In this document: positions 8,552 through 16,359 of the stretch, one piece after another | Position numbering within the stretch: the stretch's first letter is position 1 | How the letters are laid out: the number at the start of each line of letters is the position of its first letter | Assembly (NCBI GenBank): GCA_902791965.1 | Contig: CADAXZ010000007.1 | Span: 1-40,218 of the forward strand | Direction of reading: 5' to 3' | DNA from: Candidatus Proelusimicrobium bovinum | GTDB lineage: Bacteria > Elusimicrobiota > Elusimicrobia > Elusimicrobiales > Elusimicrobiaceae | Length of the DNA: 40,218 nt | Program-made: the position numbers and the translations under genes | The notes under the pieces: model-generated | Seen by the model: only the letters and a program-made list of their open reading frames with translations | What the model was told of the DNA's origin: nothing | Database searches by the model: none

Positions 8552-9901
8552 ATGCAAACTAAAGAATATCTGCAAAACCTGATGCAAAACATTATCAAGA
8601 AAGACCCTGCCGAGTATCTGTTTCATCAGGCCGCGCAAGAAGTTCTTACTTCCCTTGAGCCTATTTTGGAAGCAGAACCCAAGTATATTAAATATGCCGT
8701 ATTAGACAGGCTTGTAGAACCTGAAAGGGTAATTTATTTCCGCGTGCCTTGGAATGACGACAAAGGCCAAACACATGTAAACAGAGGCTTCCGCATACAG
8801 TTTAACAGCGCTATCGGGCCTTTTAAGGGCGGCATAAGATTCCACGAAAGCGTTACTTTAGGTTCTCTTAAATTTTTAGCCTTTGAACAAACTTTCAAAA
8901 ACAGCCTTACAGGCCTGCCCTTAGGCGGAGCAAAAGGCGGATCAGATTTTGACCAGCGCGGCAAAAGCGAAGGCGAAGTTATGCGCTTTTGCCAAGCATT
9001 TATGGATGAACTTTACCGTCATATCGGCGAGCGTACCGATGTTCCCGCAGGTGATTTGGGCGTAGGCGCAAGGGAAATCGGTTATATGTTCGGCCATTAC
9101 AAAAAAATTACCAATAAGTTTGTTGGGGTTTTTACTGGTAAAGGGCCGTCTTTCGGCGGCAGTTTAATCCGCCCCGAAGCCACAGGCTACGGCGTAGTAT
9201 TTTTTGCAGAAGAAATGCTAAAACAAAAAAGCGAAAGCATACGCGGCAAGACCTGTATAATTTCCGGCGCGGGCAATGTAGGCATACATACGGCCGAAAA
9301 GATTTTGCAAATGGGCGGTAAAGTAGTAGGCTTTAACGATTATGACGGCGCAGTTTATGATAAAGAAGGCCTTGACGAAGAAAAACTCGCTTTCCTTAAA
9401 AATTTGGTATTTGTAAAACGCGGCAGTTTAAGGGAATATGTAAAAAAATATAAATCGGCCGAGTTCCACGAAGGTAAAAAATCTTGGTTTATCCCCTGTG
9501 ATGCCGCTTTCCCTACCGCCTGCGAAAACGAACTTAAACTTGAAGATGCAAAAATGCTGATTAAAAACGGCGTAAAACTTGTCTGTGAAGGCGCTAATAT
9601 GCCCTGCACGCCCGAAGCGGTAGATTTATTCCAAAATTCCGGCATTTTATATGCCCCGGGGAAGGCGGCTAATGCCGGCGGTGTTGCCGTTTCCGGACTT
9701 GAAATGACACAAAATACCATAAGGCTTTCCTGGACCAGGGAAGAAGTGGAAATGCAACTTAAAAAAATTATGAAGAATATTCACGCCGCTTGTGTGGAAG
9801 AAGCCCTGCATTACAACAAAGCAGGCGACTATGTTTTAGGTGCAAATATAGCCGGCTTTAAAAAAGTAGCCGATGCTATGATAGCCCAAGGCGTAATATA
9901 A
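8552..9901 (+). CDS. gdhA: NADP-type glutamate dehydrogenase
   Basis: Interconverts 2-oxoglutarate plus ammonium and glutamate. At 449 aa it matches the hexameric family I enzyme. Motifs: glutamate site GGIRFHESV, catalytic-lysine loop GLPLGGAKGGSDFD (about 120-133), DVPAGDLGVGAREIGYM (about 163-179), Rossmann GAGNVG (about 240-245) and CEGANMP (about 346). The residue after the nucleotide-binding beta2 strand is in GFNDYDG, so NADP preference is family inference. It has its own promoter and shares a bidirectional terminator with pyrR. Its role is ammonia assimilation or amino-acid fermentation. Confidence 0.96.
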   Translation: MQTKEYLQNLMQNIIKKDPAEYLFHQAAQEVLTSLEPILEAEPKYIKYAVLDRLVEPERVIYFRVPWNDDKGQTHVNRGFRIQFNSAIGPFKGGIRFHESVTLGSLKFLAFEQTFKNSLTGLPLGGAKGGSDFDQRGKSEGEVMRFCQAFMDELYRHIGERTDVPAGDLGVGAREIGYMFGHYKKITNKFVGVFTGKGPSFGGSLIRPEATGYGVVFFAEEMLKQKSESIRGKTCIISGAGNVGIHTAEKILQMGGKVVGFNDYDGAVYDKEGLDEEKLAFLKNLVFVKRGSLREYVKKYKSAEFHEGKKSWFIPCDAAFPTACENELKLEDAKMLIKNGVKLVCEGANMPCTPEAVDLFQNSGILYAPGKAANAGGVAVSGLEMTQNTIRLSWTREEVEMQLKKIMKNIHAACVEEALHYNKAGDYVLGANIAGFKKVADAMIAQGVI

Positions 9902-9920
9902 TTTAAACGCAACTACTGTA

Positions 9921-9948
9921 AAAAAGCCCGCTGTTTGGCGGGCTTTTT
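9921..9948. terminator. Bidirectional terminator between gdhA and pyrR
   Basis: A perfect 11-bp stem (AAAAAGCCCGC with GCGGGCTTTTT) surrounds a 6-base loop. It carries T-runs on both strands and serves the two converging genes. Confidence 0.9.
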
Positions 9949-9963
9949 ATATTATAAAGCAAT

Positions 9964-10509
9964 TTATCTGTGGCTTTGCCCGCCGATATTGTGTACTATT
10001 CTGTCATCTCCGTCTTTTTCTTTTATATGCACATGGATAATATCGTCATCTGCGGTAATAACTGTTCTGCCGATATAATTTGCCATTACCGGTATTTCCT
10101 TATGCCCCCTGTCAACCAAAACCATAAGTTCCACCTTTTTAGGGCGGCCGCAATCAAAAACAGCATCTAAAGCACAGCGTACCGTACGGCCGGTATAAAG
10201 GACATCATCAACTAAAATTATATTCTTTCCTTTTATATCAAAACCGATATTGGCCGCTTTCATTTGCGGGTCATCTGCTACGGTTGTTAAATCATCACGG
10301 TAAAGAGTAATATCAAGTTCGCCCAAAGGCAGTTTTATGCCGGAAAATTTCTCTATCTTATCCTGAAGTCTTTTTGCGATATACACACCGCGTGTTTTTA
10401 TACCTACCAAACATAAATCTTTTGTATCTTCATATCTTTCAAGAATTTCATTTGAAATTCTGTCTAAAATCCTGCTCATTAAGGCTTCGCTTACAATATC
10501 TTTCTGCAT
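9964..10509 (-). CDS. pyrR: PyrR: pyrimidine regulatory protein / uracil phosphoribosyltransferase
   Basis: A 181-aa type I PRTase-fold protein of the PyrR family. It carries the PRPP motif ILVDDVLYTGRTVR (about 95-108), GIKTRGVYIAKRL and VLVDRGHKEIP, all typical of PyrR and not of Upp. In Gram-positives PyrR binds pyr mRNA and has weak UPRTase activity. Here no other pyr gene is in view. I start it at ATG 10509, because GGAGAA lies at 10520-10515. An upstream in-frame ATG at 10539 sits inside a terminator hairpin. The gene lies directly downstream of a leader ORF and attenuator, so expression should depend on readthrough. Confidence 0.92.
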   Translation of the reverse strand: MQKDIVSEALMSRILDRISNEILERYEDTKDLCLVGIKTRGVYIAKRLQDKIEKFSGIKLPLGELDITLYRDDLTTVADDPQMKAANIGFDIKGKNIILVDDVLYTGRTVRCALDAVFDCGRPKKVELMVLVDRGHKEIPVMANYIGRTVITADDDIIHVHIKEKDGDDRIVHNIGGQSHR

Positions 10510-10526
10510 AATTATTCTCCACAAAA

Positions 10527-10555
10527 ATAAAACCGCCATTAAGCAGCGGTTTTAT
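10527..10555 (-). terminator. Intrinsic attenuator in the pyrR leader
   Basis: A perfect 10-bp stem (ATAAAACCGC with GCGGTTTTAT, 9-base loop) is followed on the minus strand by TTTT. It overlaps the stop codon of the leader ORF and ends 6 bases before the pyrR ribosome site. A ribosome following RNA polymerase closely would occupy the 5' arm. The leader has a pair of T6 tracts (10568-10563, 10561-10556) just before the hairpin, where polymerase could pause at low UTP. Confidence 0.75.
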
Positions 10556-10619
10556 AAAAAATAAAAAAGCGGCTGTGTAATTTATTAAAATATTCAAATT
10601 GTTCTTTTGTTTTAAGCAT
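10539..10619 (-). CDS. Putative pyrR leader peptide, 26 aa
   Basis: A short ORF with a strong ribosome site GGAGG at 10629-10625, 5 bases before ATG. It begins MLKTKEQFEYF and ends in RFFIFYKTAA. The T6-A-T6 tract encodes its Phe/Ile/Tyr-rich end. Its stop lies in the loop of the attenuator hairpin and overlaps an alternative pyrR ATG (TAATG). Position and layout match E. coli pyrBI/pyrE leaders, where coupled translation suppresses termination when UTP is low. The peptide itself probably has no function. Confidence 0.6.
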   Translation of the reverse strand: MLKTKEQFEYFNKLHSRFFIFYKTAA

Positions 10620-10637
10620 TGCCGCCTCCGATAATAT

Positions 10638-10643
10638 ATTATA
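10638..10643 (-). promoter_or_regulatory. Extended -10 promoter element for the pyrR leader
   Basis: The minus strand reads TGTTATAAT, a consensus -10 with the TGn extension. It lies at the end of the dacB-like gene. No good -35 is seen. Initiation would fall near 10631, just upstream of the leader-ORF ribosome site. Confidence 0.55.
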
Positions 10644-10646
10644 ACA

Positions 10647-12146
10647 TTATTTTCTCTTTTTCTTACCCTTGCCTTTGTGAGCGGAAGGCTTTTGCTTAAG
10701 ACCTATGTCTGAAAGACTCCTTACAAAAGCATCATGAACGGTATCAATATTTTTCATACGGCCGGCATAATTGTTAACTATGGAACAGAAAACAACCTTT
10801 TTACCGTCGTGCGTTTTAGTATATCCGGCCAAAGAGCGCGCCCTGTCTAAAGAGCCTGTTTTTATAAAACTTTCATAAGCCGCCGTAGTATTTCTTAAAC
10901 GCATTGACATCGTGCTTTTATCTTCCTTACTGCCTGCAACAGGCAGGGAATGGACAAAAACTTCCCCGTAAGGTTTATCTAAAATCTTTTCCAGCATTTC
11001 AACCGTCATTTTACAATCTATAATATTATCACGCGTGATACCGCTGCCGTCAAAAACATCAAAATTTGTTGTATCAATTTCCAAACTTTCCAAAAATTTT
11101 TTTACTTGTTTTATACCTTCGCCCGAACTGCCGCTGCCGCCGCTTTGCGCACTTAATACCCTTATAAGAGTATCGGCATATAAATTAAAACTGCGTTTGT
11201 TTGTATATGTAATAATATCCTTCAAAGAAGGCGAAAAATGATTAAATAATAAGGTTTTATCTTCGTAAGTTTCAGGCGTATTTAAAAGGGCATCCCCCTT
11301 AACCTGAATTTCATTTTTTTCCAAAGCGCGTTTAAAATATCCTGCCATAAATGCCCCTGGAGAAGGCATAGCCGCATATATTTTGACAGGCTCGTCTTTT
11401 ACAGGTATTCTGCCGTAAATTTCCACCTCATTACTGCCCGGAACAAAATTGATATATGTGCTTTCCGAACGGGCAGAAGAATCTGTCTTTACATAACTTT
11501 TAAAAGTTAACCCCGTCATTTCAGGTTCTGTTGCAAACACTTCCGCTATTACGCCGCTTTCCTCATTAGGTGCAAAGAAAATTTCGTAAGAATTATCCCT
11601 TATGCTTAAACCGTCGCTGGGTGCGGCATAATAATTGCCTATGTTTTGGAAACTTGTACGCCAAGGAAGCATAACCCCGCTGAAAATGCTGTTATCGGCA
11701 TAAATATTCCCGTTAATTTTTGTAATGCCGATATATTTCATTTTTTCCACCCAATCGTTCATTAATTCTTCCAAATCAGGCACAAGTTCAAAACGGGCAG
11801 AACCCAAGGTAGGGTCTCCAGAGCCTTTTATATAAATATCTCCGTTTAATTTTTTGCCTTTTATTTCGCCGGAGTAATAAATTTGTGTTTCAAAATTAAA
11901 ATCAGGCCCTAACATATCCAAAGCGGCAGCCGTAGTAAATAATTTTAAAACGCTTGCCGGTGCAAGACGGTAAGTAGGGTTTATGCTTACTATTTCCCCG
12001 CCGCCTACATATTTTGCATATACACTGTATTGGGAATCTTTAAGATAAGAACTTTGGGAAAATAATTCTTTGATATTTTCCCCTGTCTGCGCAAAAGCAA
12101 AACAGGAAAATAAAAAAAAATTTAGAGCAAAAAGAAACTTTTTCAT
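10647..12146 (-). CDS. dacB: D-alanyl-D-alanine carboxypeptidase/endopeptidase (PBP4-type, peptidase S13)
   Basis: A 499-aa periplasmic peptidoglycan hydrolase that trims or cleaves D-Ala-D-Ala peptide links. A Sec signal peptide (MKKFLFALNFFLFSCFAFAQ) leads to the penicillin-binding triad: SVLK (Ser65, Lys68), SFN (319-321) and KTG (429-431). The long insert between the first two motifs is typical of the S13 family. The C-terminus is a basic tail (KGKGKKKRK). A ribosome site GAGGG precedes the ATG, and it follows the upstream membrane protein by 13 bases, so the two are probably co-transcribed. Confidence 0.93.
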   Translation of the reverse strand: MKKFLFALNFFLFSCFAFAQTGENIKELFSQSSYLKDSQYSVYAKYVGGGEIVSINPTYRLAPASVLKLFTTAAALDMLGPDFNFETQIYYSGEIKGKKLNGDIYIKGSGDPTLGSARFELVPDLEELMNDWVEKMKYIGITKINGNIYADNSIFSGVMLPWRTSFQNIGNYYAAPSDGLSIRDNSYEIFFAPNEESGVIAEVFATEPEMTGLTFKSYVKTDSSARSESTYINFVPGSNEVEIYGRIPVKDEPVKIYAAMPSPGAFMAGYFKRALEKNEIQVKGDALLNTPETYEDKTLLFNHFSPSLKDIITYTNKRSFNLYADTLIRVLSAQSGGSGSSGEGIKQVKKFLESLEIDTTNFDVFDGSGITRDNIIDCKMTVEMLEKILDKPYGEVFVHSLPVAGSKEDKSTMSMRLRNTTAAYESFIKTGSLDRARSLAGYTKTHDGKKVVFCSIVNNYAGRMKNIDTVHDAFVRSLSDIGLKQKPSAHKGKGKKKRK

Positions 12147-12159
12147 AAACTACCCTCGG

Positions 12160-13710
12160 TTAATTTACCCAAGGATACCATTTGTCCCTGTCGCGCATAG
12201 AAATAACCGCACAGGCTATCATAAGTATTTTACTGTCAACCGCTTCCGGTTTATCCATATCACAGCAAATACTTACAAAAATATTTTTATCGTATTTGAT
12301 ACTTCCTTTAGAATCCATTCTGCCGCGAATTGAATAATCACTTCTCAAAAATCCGCATAAATGCCCGAAGCATTTCCTTAAAAGTGCTTTATAAAGAGAT
12401 TCTTCCTCAATAACTGCTATAATTTCTTCCCCTTTATATATAGTCCAATGTCTGGTAAGACGGAAGCGTTCCCTTCCTATACGGAATAAAACAGCATTTT
12501 CATTATCGGCTACTGCATATTCTTCCTTACGGAAAGAAAACCCCTGTTGTACACAACGGAAAACCATACTGCCTTTATCACTGTAAAAATAGAATTTGGA
12601 TACGAAAATAAAAGATGTTAAAAGCCCCGCCGCAAACAAAAGAAGCCCGAATACGGAAAATAAAGAACATAAAGATAATAAAGTATTTATTACTACCGGA
12701 TGCAGTTTTACATAACCGCTTGTTATGACAAAAATAATAAGCATTTTCAGCATAAAGAACACTACCGACGCCAAAAAACCTATACCAGTAAAAATACTGC
12801 CCCAACGCGAAGCCGTAGCAATATAATTTGCGCCTTGGTTATCATAAAAACGGAAAAATAAATCAGGCGAACCGTAAAACCTTGTGCCGCGTACCGGATA
12901 CGGCGAACGGGGATTGGCTTGGGTACGCACCTGCCCCGCGGGGAAGAAAGTTCTTACCGCAAATAAACATAAAACAATAAGGAAATATACTAATACTATT
13001 ATTATCAGCCAGCCTGCTTTGCCGGGTGATTTTAAATTTACTTTAACTTTATTTTCCTGTTTAGGTTTAGAATCTTGCCTGATAACGGAAGATACCGAAG
13101 AATCCTCATCTTCTACCCTGTCAAAAATATCTTCCTCTACTATCGGCTGGTCATCAATGGAAATATCACCCATTTGCAAATCGCTCATTTCCGCAGCACC
13201 GCCCGCACCGGAAAACCCAACGTTGTGCGGTGCTGGAGATATAAAGGAAAGCATAAATTCCGCTTCTTTATCGCTAACGCCTTTTATTTCAACTTTGTAT
13301 GCTTTTAAATCCGCTAAAAAATATCCTAAAGTGTAATCTGTTCCGCCGCCGGTATAATTAAAGGAAAGCAAAGGGTCTGATGTGGAAAATTCCGTCCGCT
13401 TTACTGTTTCCCCCGTATAAGTATTTACAATAATTTTGTATTTTTTGGCCTTTACGGCGGCAATATCTTTTTTTAGGGCTTCTTCTATACAATTTAATTT
13501 ACTGCATTTGCTTACGGAAATAATAGTTAAATTTGATTTGCCGTGCTGGGCAAAAAGTACAGCACCTTTTTTTGAAGATACCTTCCAACCGGCAAGCAAA
13601 TCTATGGTAAAAGATTTATCCGGTGCGGTAAACAAAGCCGCTTCCGCTCTAAAAGAAAAAAGCAGAAGCAATAATAATAAAGCGAATTTTAATATGCGGT
13701 GAATACTCAT
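12160..13710 (-). CDS. Large membrane protein with exported N-terminal domain; unknown function
   Basis: A 516-aa protein with a signal peptide (1-24, ILKFALLLLLLLFSFRAEA). An exported alpha/beta domain of about 145 residues opens with FTAPDKSFTIDLLAGWKVS and resembles PsbP/DUF1795-like folds by pattern only. A linker follows, then three or four membrane segments (near 230-250, 300-335, 340-370). The C-terminal cytoplasmic part has beta-hairpin repeats (FYFYSDKGSMVFRC, RLTRHWTIYKGEEIIAVIEE) that recall LURP-one/tubby-like domains. Both fold guesses are weak. It is upstream of the dacB-like gene. It has no Shine-Dalgarno, and a TATAAT at 13726-13721 lies only 10 bases from the ATG. Confidence 0.7.
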   Translation of the reverse strand: MSIHRILKFALLLLLLLFSFRAEAALFTAPDKSFTIDLLAGWKVSSKKGAVLFAQHGKSNLTIISVSKCSKLNCIEEALKKDIAAVKAKKYKIIVNTYTGETVKRTEFSTSDPLLSFNYTGGGTDYTLGYFLADLKAYKVEIKGVSDKEAEFMLSFISPAPHNVGFSGAGGAAEMSDLQMGDISIDDQPIVEEDIFDRVEDEDSSVSSVIRQDSKPKQENKVKVNLKSPGKAGWLIIIVLVYFLIVLCLFAVRTFFPAGQVRTQANPRSPYPVRGTRFYGSPDLFFRFYDNQGANYIATASRWGSIFTGIGFLASVVFFMLKMLIIFVITSGYVKLHPVVINTLLSLCSLFSVFGLLLFAAGLLTSFIFVSKFYFYSDKGSMVFRCVQQGFSFRKEEYAVADNENAVLFRIGRERFRLTRHWTIYKGEEIIAVIEEESLYKALLRKCFGHLCGFLRSDYSIRGRMDSKGSIKYDKNIFVSICCDMDKPEAVDSKILMIACAVISMRDRDKWYPWVN

Positions 13711-13767
13711 ATTTATATTTATTATATAATATATTAAAAGAGTATTTACACCGGAGATTTTATAAAA

Positions 13768-14274
13768 ATGGAACTTATTAAAACTATAAAGAATGTTATT
13801 TCAAAGGAAATTGCCGTCATAATCGGCGGTGCTTTATTTATTGCTTTACTTTCAAAAATCGCAATGTTTTTACCGTTTACGCCTGTACCGGTAACTATGC
13901 AAACTTTGGCTACCTTACTTGTAGCGGCAGCCTTGGGTAAAAAGGGAGCGCTTTCCGTAATTACTTATATTGCTATGGGGCTTATGGGATTACCTGTACT
14001 TAATGTCGGTTTGCTTACAGGCGGCTATCTTATCGGTTTTGTTATTGCGGCTTACTTTATAGGCTATTTATTTGAAAATAAAATCGTAAAAAATATTTAT
14101 ACCGCTTTTATTTCTTTTTGTATAGGGGAACTGATAATTTTAACTGCCGGCAGCCTTTGGCTGATGATGTTTACTAAGCACGCTTTTGCGGCAGGTTTTT
14201 TCCCTTTCCTTTTAGGAGGTTTATTTAAAGTTTGTTTGGCAACTTACATCACTAAAAAAATTAAAAGATGGTAA
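13768..14274 (+). CDS. bioY: BioY biotin transporter (ECF substrate-binding component)
   Basis: A 168-aa membrane protein with five or six hydrophobic segments. It has the BioY signatures FTPVPVTMQTLATLLVAA (about 33-50), YIAMGLMGLPV, and the LLTGGYLIGF loop (about 89-98). BioY captures biotin and uses EcfAAT or works alone. No bioM/bioN is in view. A GGAG site lies 11 bases before the ATG, and a TATAAT at 13725-13730 overlaps the oppositely oriented -10. It is divergent from the 12160 gene and monocistronic. Confidence 0.93.
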   Translation: MELIKTIKNVISKEIAVIIGGALFIALLSKIAMFLPFTPVPVTMQTLATLLVAAALGKKGALSVITYIAMGLMGLPVLNVGLLTGGYLIGFVIAAYFIGYLFENKIVKNIYTAFISFCIGELIILTAGSLWLMMFTKHAFAAGFFPFLLGGLFKVCLATYITKKIKRW

Positions 14275-14291
14275 ACCTTAAATTAAATTTT

Positions 14292-14317
14292 AAAGCCCCC
14301 GCTTAAACGGGGGCTTT
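14292..14317 (+). terminator. Terminator of bioY
   Basis: A perfect 10-bp stem (AAAGCCCCCG with CGGGGGCTTT) has a 6-base loop and is followed by TT. It lies 17 bases after the bioY stop. Past it, 14318-14412 is AT-rich and empty. Confidence 0.9.
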
Positions 14318-14412
14318 TTATTTACGGTTATAGTTTTAAATAAACAAGATATTATTTGCCTTTTAATTATAAAAATACACCTTTATATTTTGGGGCAATT
14401 TTATAAAAAACT

Positions 14413-14538
14413 TTATTTTCCTTTCTTATCTAAATTCTCTGCGGCTTTTCTGTATTCTCCGGCAATCATTTTGGAAAGTTTCTTCATATTTTCCCTATAC
14501 TTGGCATCACTTTTCCATCTATTCATATCTATTTTCAT
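14413..14538 (-). CDS. Small basic helical protein, 41 aa
   Basis: A short gene with ribosome site AAGGAT 6 bases before ATG (14538), translating to MKIDMNRWKSDAKYRENMKK followed by about 20 residues rich in Lys, Glu and Ala. It is predicted as one amphipathic helix and is unlike any family I recognise. It starts 28 bases after the MATE exporter stop on the same strand, so it is probably in that transcript. The good ribosome site and polar composition favour a real gene. Confidence 0.55.
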   Translation of the reverse strand: MKIDMNRWKSDAKYRENMKKLSKMIAGEYRKAAENLDKKGK

Positions 14539-14566
14539 ATTACCATCCTTTAAAAGTTTAGCCGCC

Positions 14567-15946
14567 TTATTTTGTTATGTCAATATTACGCCATTTACCG
14601 CTTAAAAACCGCCACCCCATAAATATACCCGTCAGCCAGGAATATACAGTTATCCAAGTCCACGCGGCTACAATACCTTTACCAAGTACTTCCACTATAA
14701 ACCAACTGCCGCCAATCAATAAAAGCGAACAAAATACCATAGCCTGCATATGAAATTTTGTATCCCCCGCGCCGCGTATTGCATCACCGAAACAAAGATA
14801 AGTCAAATCCCCCCATATAAAAAGACATAAAAGTTGCAAAAGCGGAACGGTTTGTTTTTGGATTAAGGCCATATCCTGCGTAATTACATTACCTTCAAAA
14901 AAACCCGTAAAGAAATGCGGGAAAAGCAAAAATGCGGCATTAATAATAATGACATAAACCGTACCCGCTTTAAGGGCCGTCATAGTCGTTTTGACACCTA
15001 AGTCCGGCTTTTTCATACCGACATACTGTCCCATAAGTATTTGAGTTGCAACTGCAAGGCCCATAAGCGGCATAAAAACTATCATCTGTAAAGTAAGCAC
15101 TATATTGCTTGCCGCCAAAGCAATTTTATCTATATTTCCGGTAAAAAATGCAAATACGGAAAAGGAAAATATATCCATAGCAAAGCCAAAACCGTTTGGA
15201 AGCCCGTATTTAATTAAACGCATAGCCGCTTTTTTATTAAAACCAAACAGCCTGCCAAGGCGGAATTTTTTATTTATTTTCGGGCTAAAAATTATACAAA
15301 AGAAAATTACTATTACCAAAAAACCGCTTATAACTGTACTCCAAGCCGCACCTTTTATCCCCATTTCAGGCAAACCCCATTTGCCGAATATCATAGCATA
15401 AGAAAGCGGAATATTTATAATATTACCGATAATATTGACCGCCATTGTTATACCTGTTTTGCCCTGCCCGCTGAAAAATCCCGCCAAAGCATTACCCACA
15501 ACAGCAAACCCGCCAAATAAGGTTAAAATTGTAAAGTATTGCTTTTCCAAAAGTTTAATTTCCGCTGCGTGGGATGAGAGATTTATCAAAAATAATCCCA
15601 AAGGTACAAGCGCAGCGATAATAAAACCGAAAATCATGCCCACAAGCACGCCCTGCCAAAGCGCAACGCTTAAACTTGCATATCTTTTTTGTCCGTAATA
15701 GTTGGCTACAAAAACGCTTGTATATCCGCAAGTTCCCATAAAAAAAGCAACTATTGAAAAAGACATTAAACCTGCCGGAAGGCAAGCCGCAAGAGCATCT
15801 GCCGAATACCAGGAAAGCAGCATCCTGTCGGTAAATTCCATTAAACTTGCCGAAGATGTTGTTATTATTAATGGTATGGCAATTTTTAACAACAGCCCTA
15901 AAGAGCCGGGCTTATCGCCCTTGCAAATTTTTAAAATATCAGCCAA
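14567..15946 (-). CDS. MATE-family multidrug/cation exporter
   Basis: A 459-aa protein with about twelve membrane segments in two related halves. It is typical of MatE transporters, which export drugs or metabolites against Na+ or H+. Landmarks are the first-half start PLIITTSSASLMEFTDRMLLS (about 25-45) and the second-half start KAAMRLIKYGLPNGFGFAMDIFSF (about 235). The start is a TTG at 15946 with GGAG 7 bases upstream. The substrate cannot be inferred. A 41-aa gene follows on the same strand. Confidence 0.9.
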   Translation of the reverse strand: MADILKICKGDKPGSLGLLLKIAIPLIITTSSASLMEFTDRMLLSWYSADALAACLPAGLMSFSIVAFFMGTCGYTSVFVANYYGQKRYASLSVALWQGVLVGMIFGFIIAALVPLGLFLINLSSHAAEIKLLEKQYFTILTLFGGFAVVGNALAGFFSGQGKTGITMAVNIIGNIINIPLSYAMIFGKWGLPEMGIKGAAWSTVISGFLVIVIFFCIIFSPKINKKFRLGRLFGFNKKAAMRLIKYGLPNGFGFAMDIFSFSVFAFFTGNIDKIALAASNIVLTLQMIVFMPLMGLAVATQILMGQYVGMKKPDLGVKTTMTALKAGTVYVIIINAAFLLFPHFFTGFFEGNVITQDMALIQKQTVPLLQLLCLFIWGDLTYLCFGDAIRGAGDTKFHMQAMVFCSLLLIGGSWFIVEVLGKGIVAAWTWITVYSWLTGIFMGWRFLSGKWRNIDITK

Positions 15947-15982
15947 TTTATAACTCCGTAAAGATTATTAATTACACAGTAA

Positions 15983-16016
15983 AAAACCCCAACAACCGTA
16001 AGGCCGTCGGGGTTTT
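15983..16016 (-). terminator. Terminator of the cold-shock gene
   Basis: A long stem pairs AAAACCCC(GAC)GGCC with GGTT(GTT)GGGGTTTT, allowing G-U pairs, around a TTAC loop on the minus strand. The transcript ends in TTTT. It lies 17 bases after the cold-shock stop. Confidence 0.8.
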
Positions 16017-16032
16017 AGTCCAAAAAAGCGTT

Positions 16033-16236
16033 TTATTTCTTTGAGACTTTTACAGCCTTAGGACCCTTTTCGGATTCTACGACTTCAAAGGTTACTTCCT
16101 GACCTTCGGCTAAAGTTTTAAAGCCGTCGCCCTGGATTTCCTGATAGTGTACAAAAAGATCTTTTGAACCGTCTTCAGGGGTAATAAAACCATAACCTTT
16201 TTGATCATTAAACCACTTTACTTTTCCGTTTGCCAT
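16033..16236 (-). CDS. Cold-shock domain protein (CspA family)
   Basis: A 67-aa single OB-fold nucleic-acid chaperone. The RNA-binding motifs are RNP1-like [10 protein letters not shown] (13-22) and RNP2-like DLFVHY (26-31), after the canonical start NGKVKWFND. Such proteins melt RNA secondary structure. The ribosome site AAGGAAG and a roughly 60-base leader with two small hairpins precede it. Confidence 0.96.
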   Translation of the reverse strand: MANGKVKWFNDQKGYGFITPEDGSKDLFVHYQEIQGDGFKTLAEGQEVTFEVVESEKGPKAVKVSKK

Positions 16237-16269
16237 TCTATTTACTTCCTTATATTTATTAACTTTTAA

Positions 16270-16312
16270 GTCTCAAAGAGACAAAGAGAATTTTCTCTTC
16301 AATTAAATTATA
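16270..16312 (-). promoter_or_regulatory. Promoter and structured 5' leader of the cold-shock gene
   Basis: A TATAAT (16312-16307) is followed by two tandem hairpins, AGAGAA-TT-TTCTCT (16298-16285) and GTCTC-TTT-GAGAC (16282-16270). This leaves a structured leader of about 60 bases, as is common for cold-shock mRNAs. Temperature control is an inference. Confidence 0.5.
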
Positions 16313-16359
16313 CAATAAATAATATAAATTTGTTTCATTTTTTTAATTTAAGGTAATTT

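Noticed and set aside
10510-10539. Upstream in-frame start of pyrR
   Set aside because: It lies within the terminator hairpin, lacks a Shine-Dalgarno and would add ten hydrophobic residues unlike PyrR. ATG 10509 has GGAGAA.
10540-10646. Bacillus-type PyrR-binding antiterminator
   Set aside because: The conserved purine-rich binding loop was not found. The leader ORF plus U tracts explain the region better.
14390-14605. A 71-codon plus-strand ORF
   Set aside because: It is antisense to the 41-aa gene and the MATE 3' end, with no ribosome site. The minus-strand frame has one.
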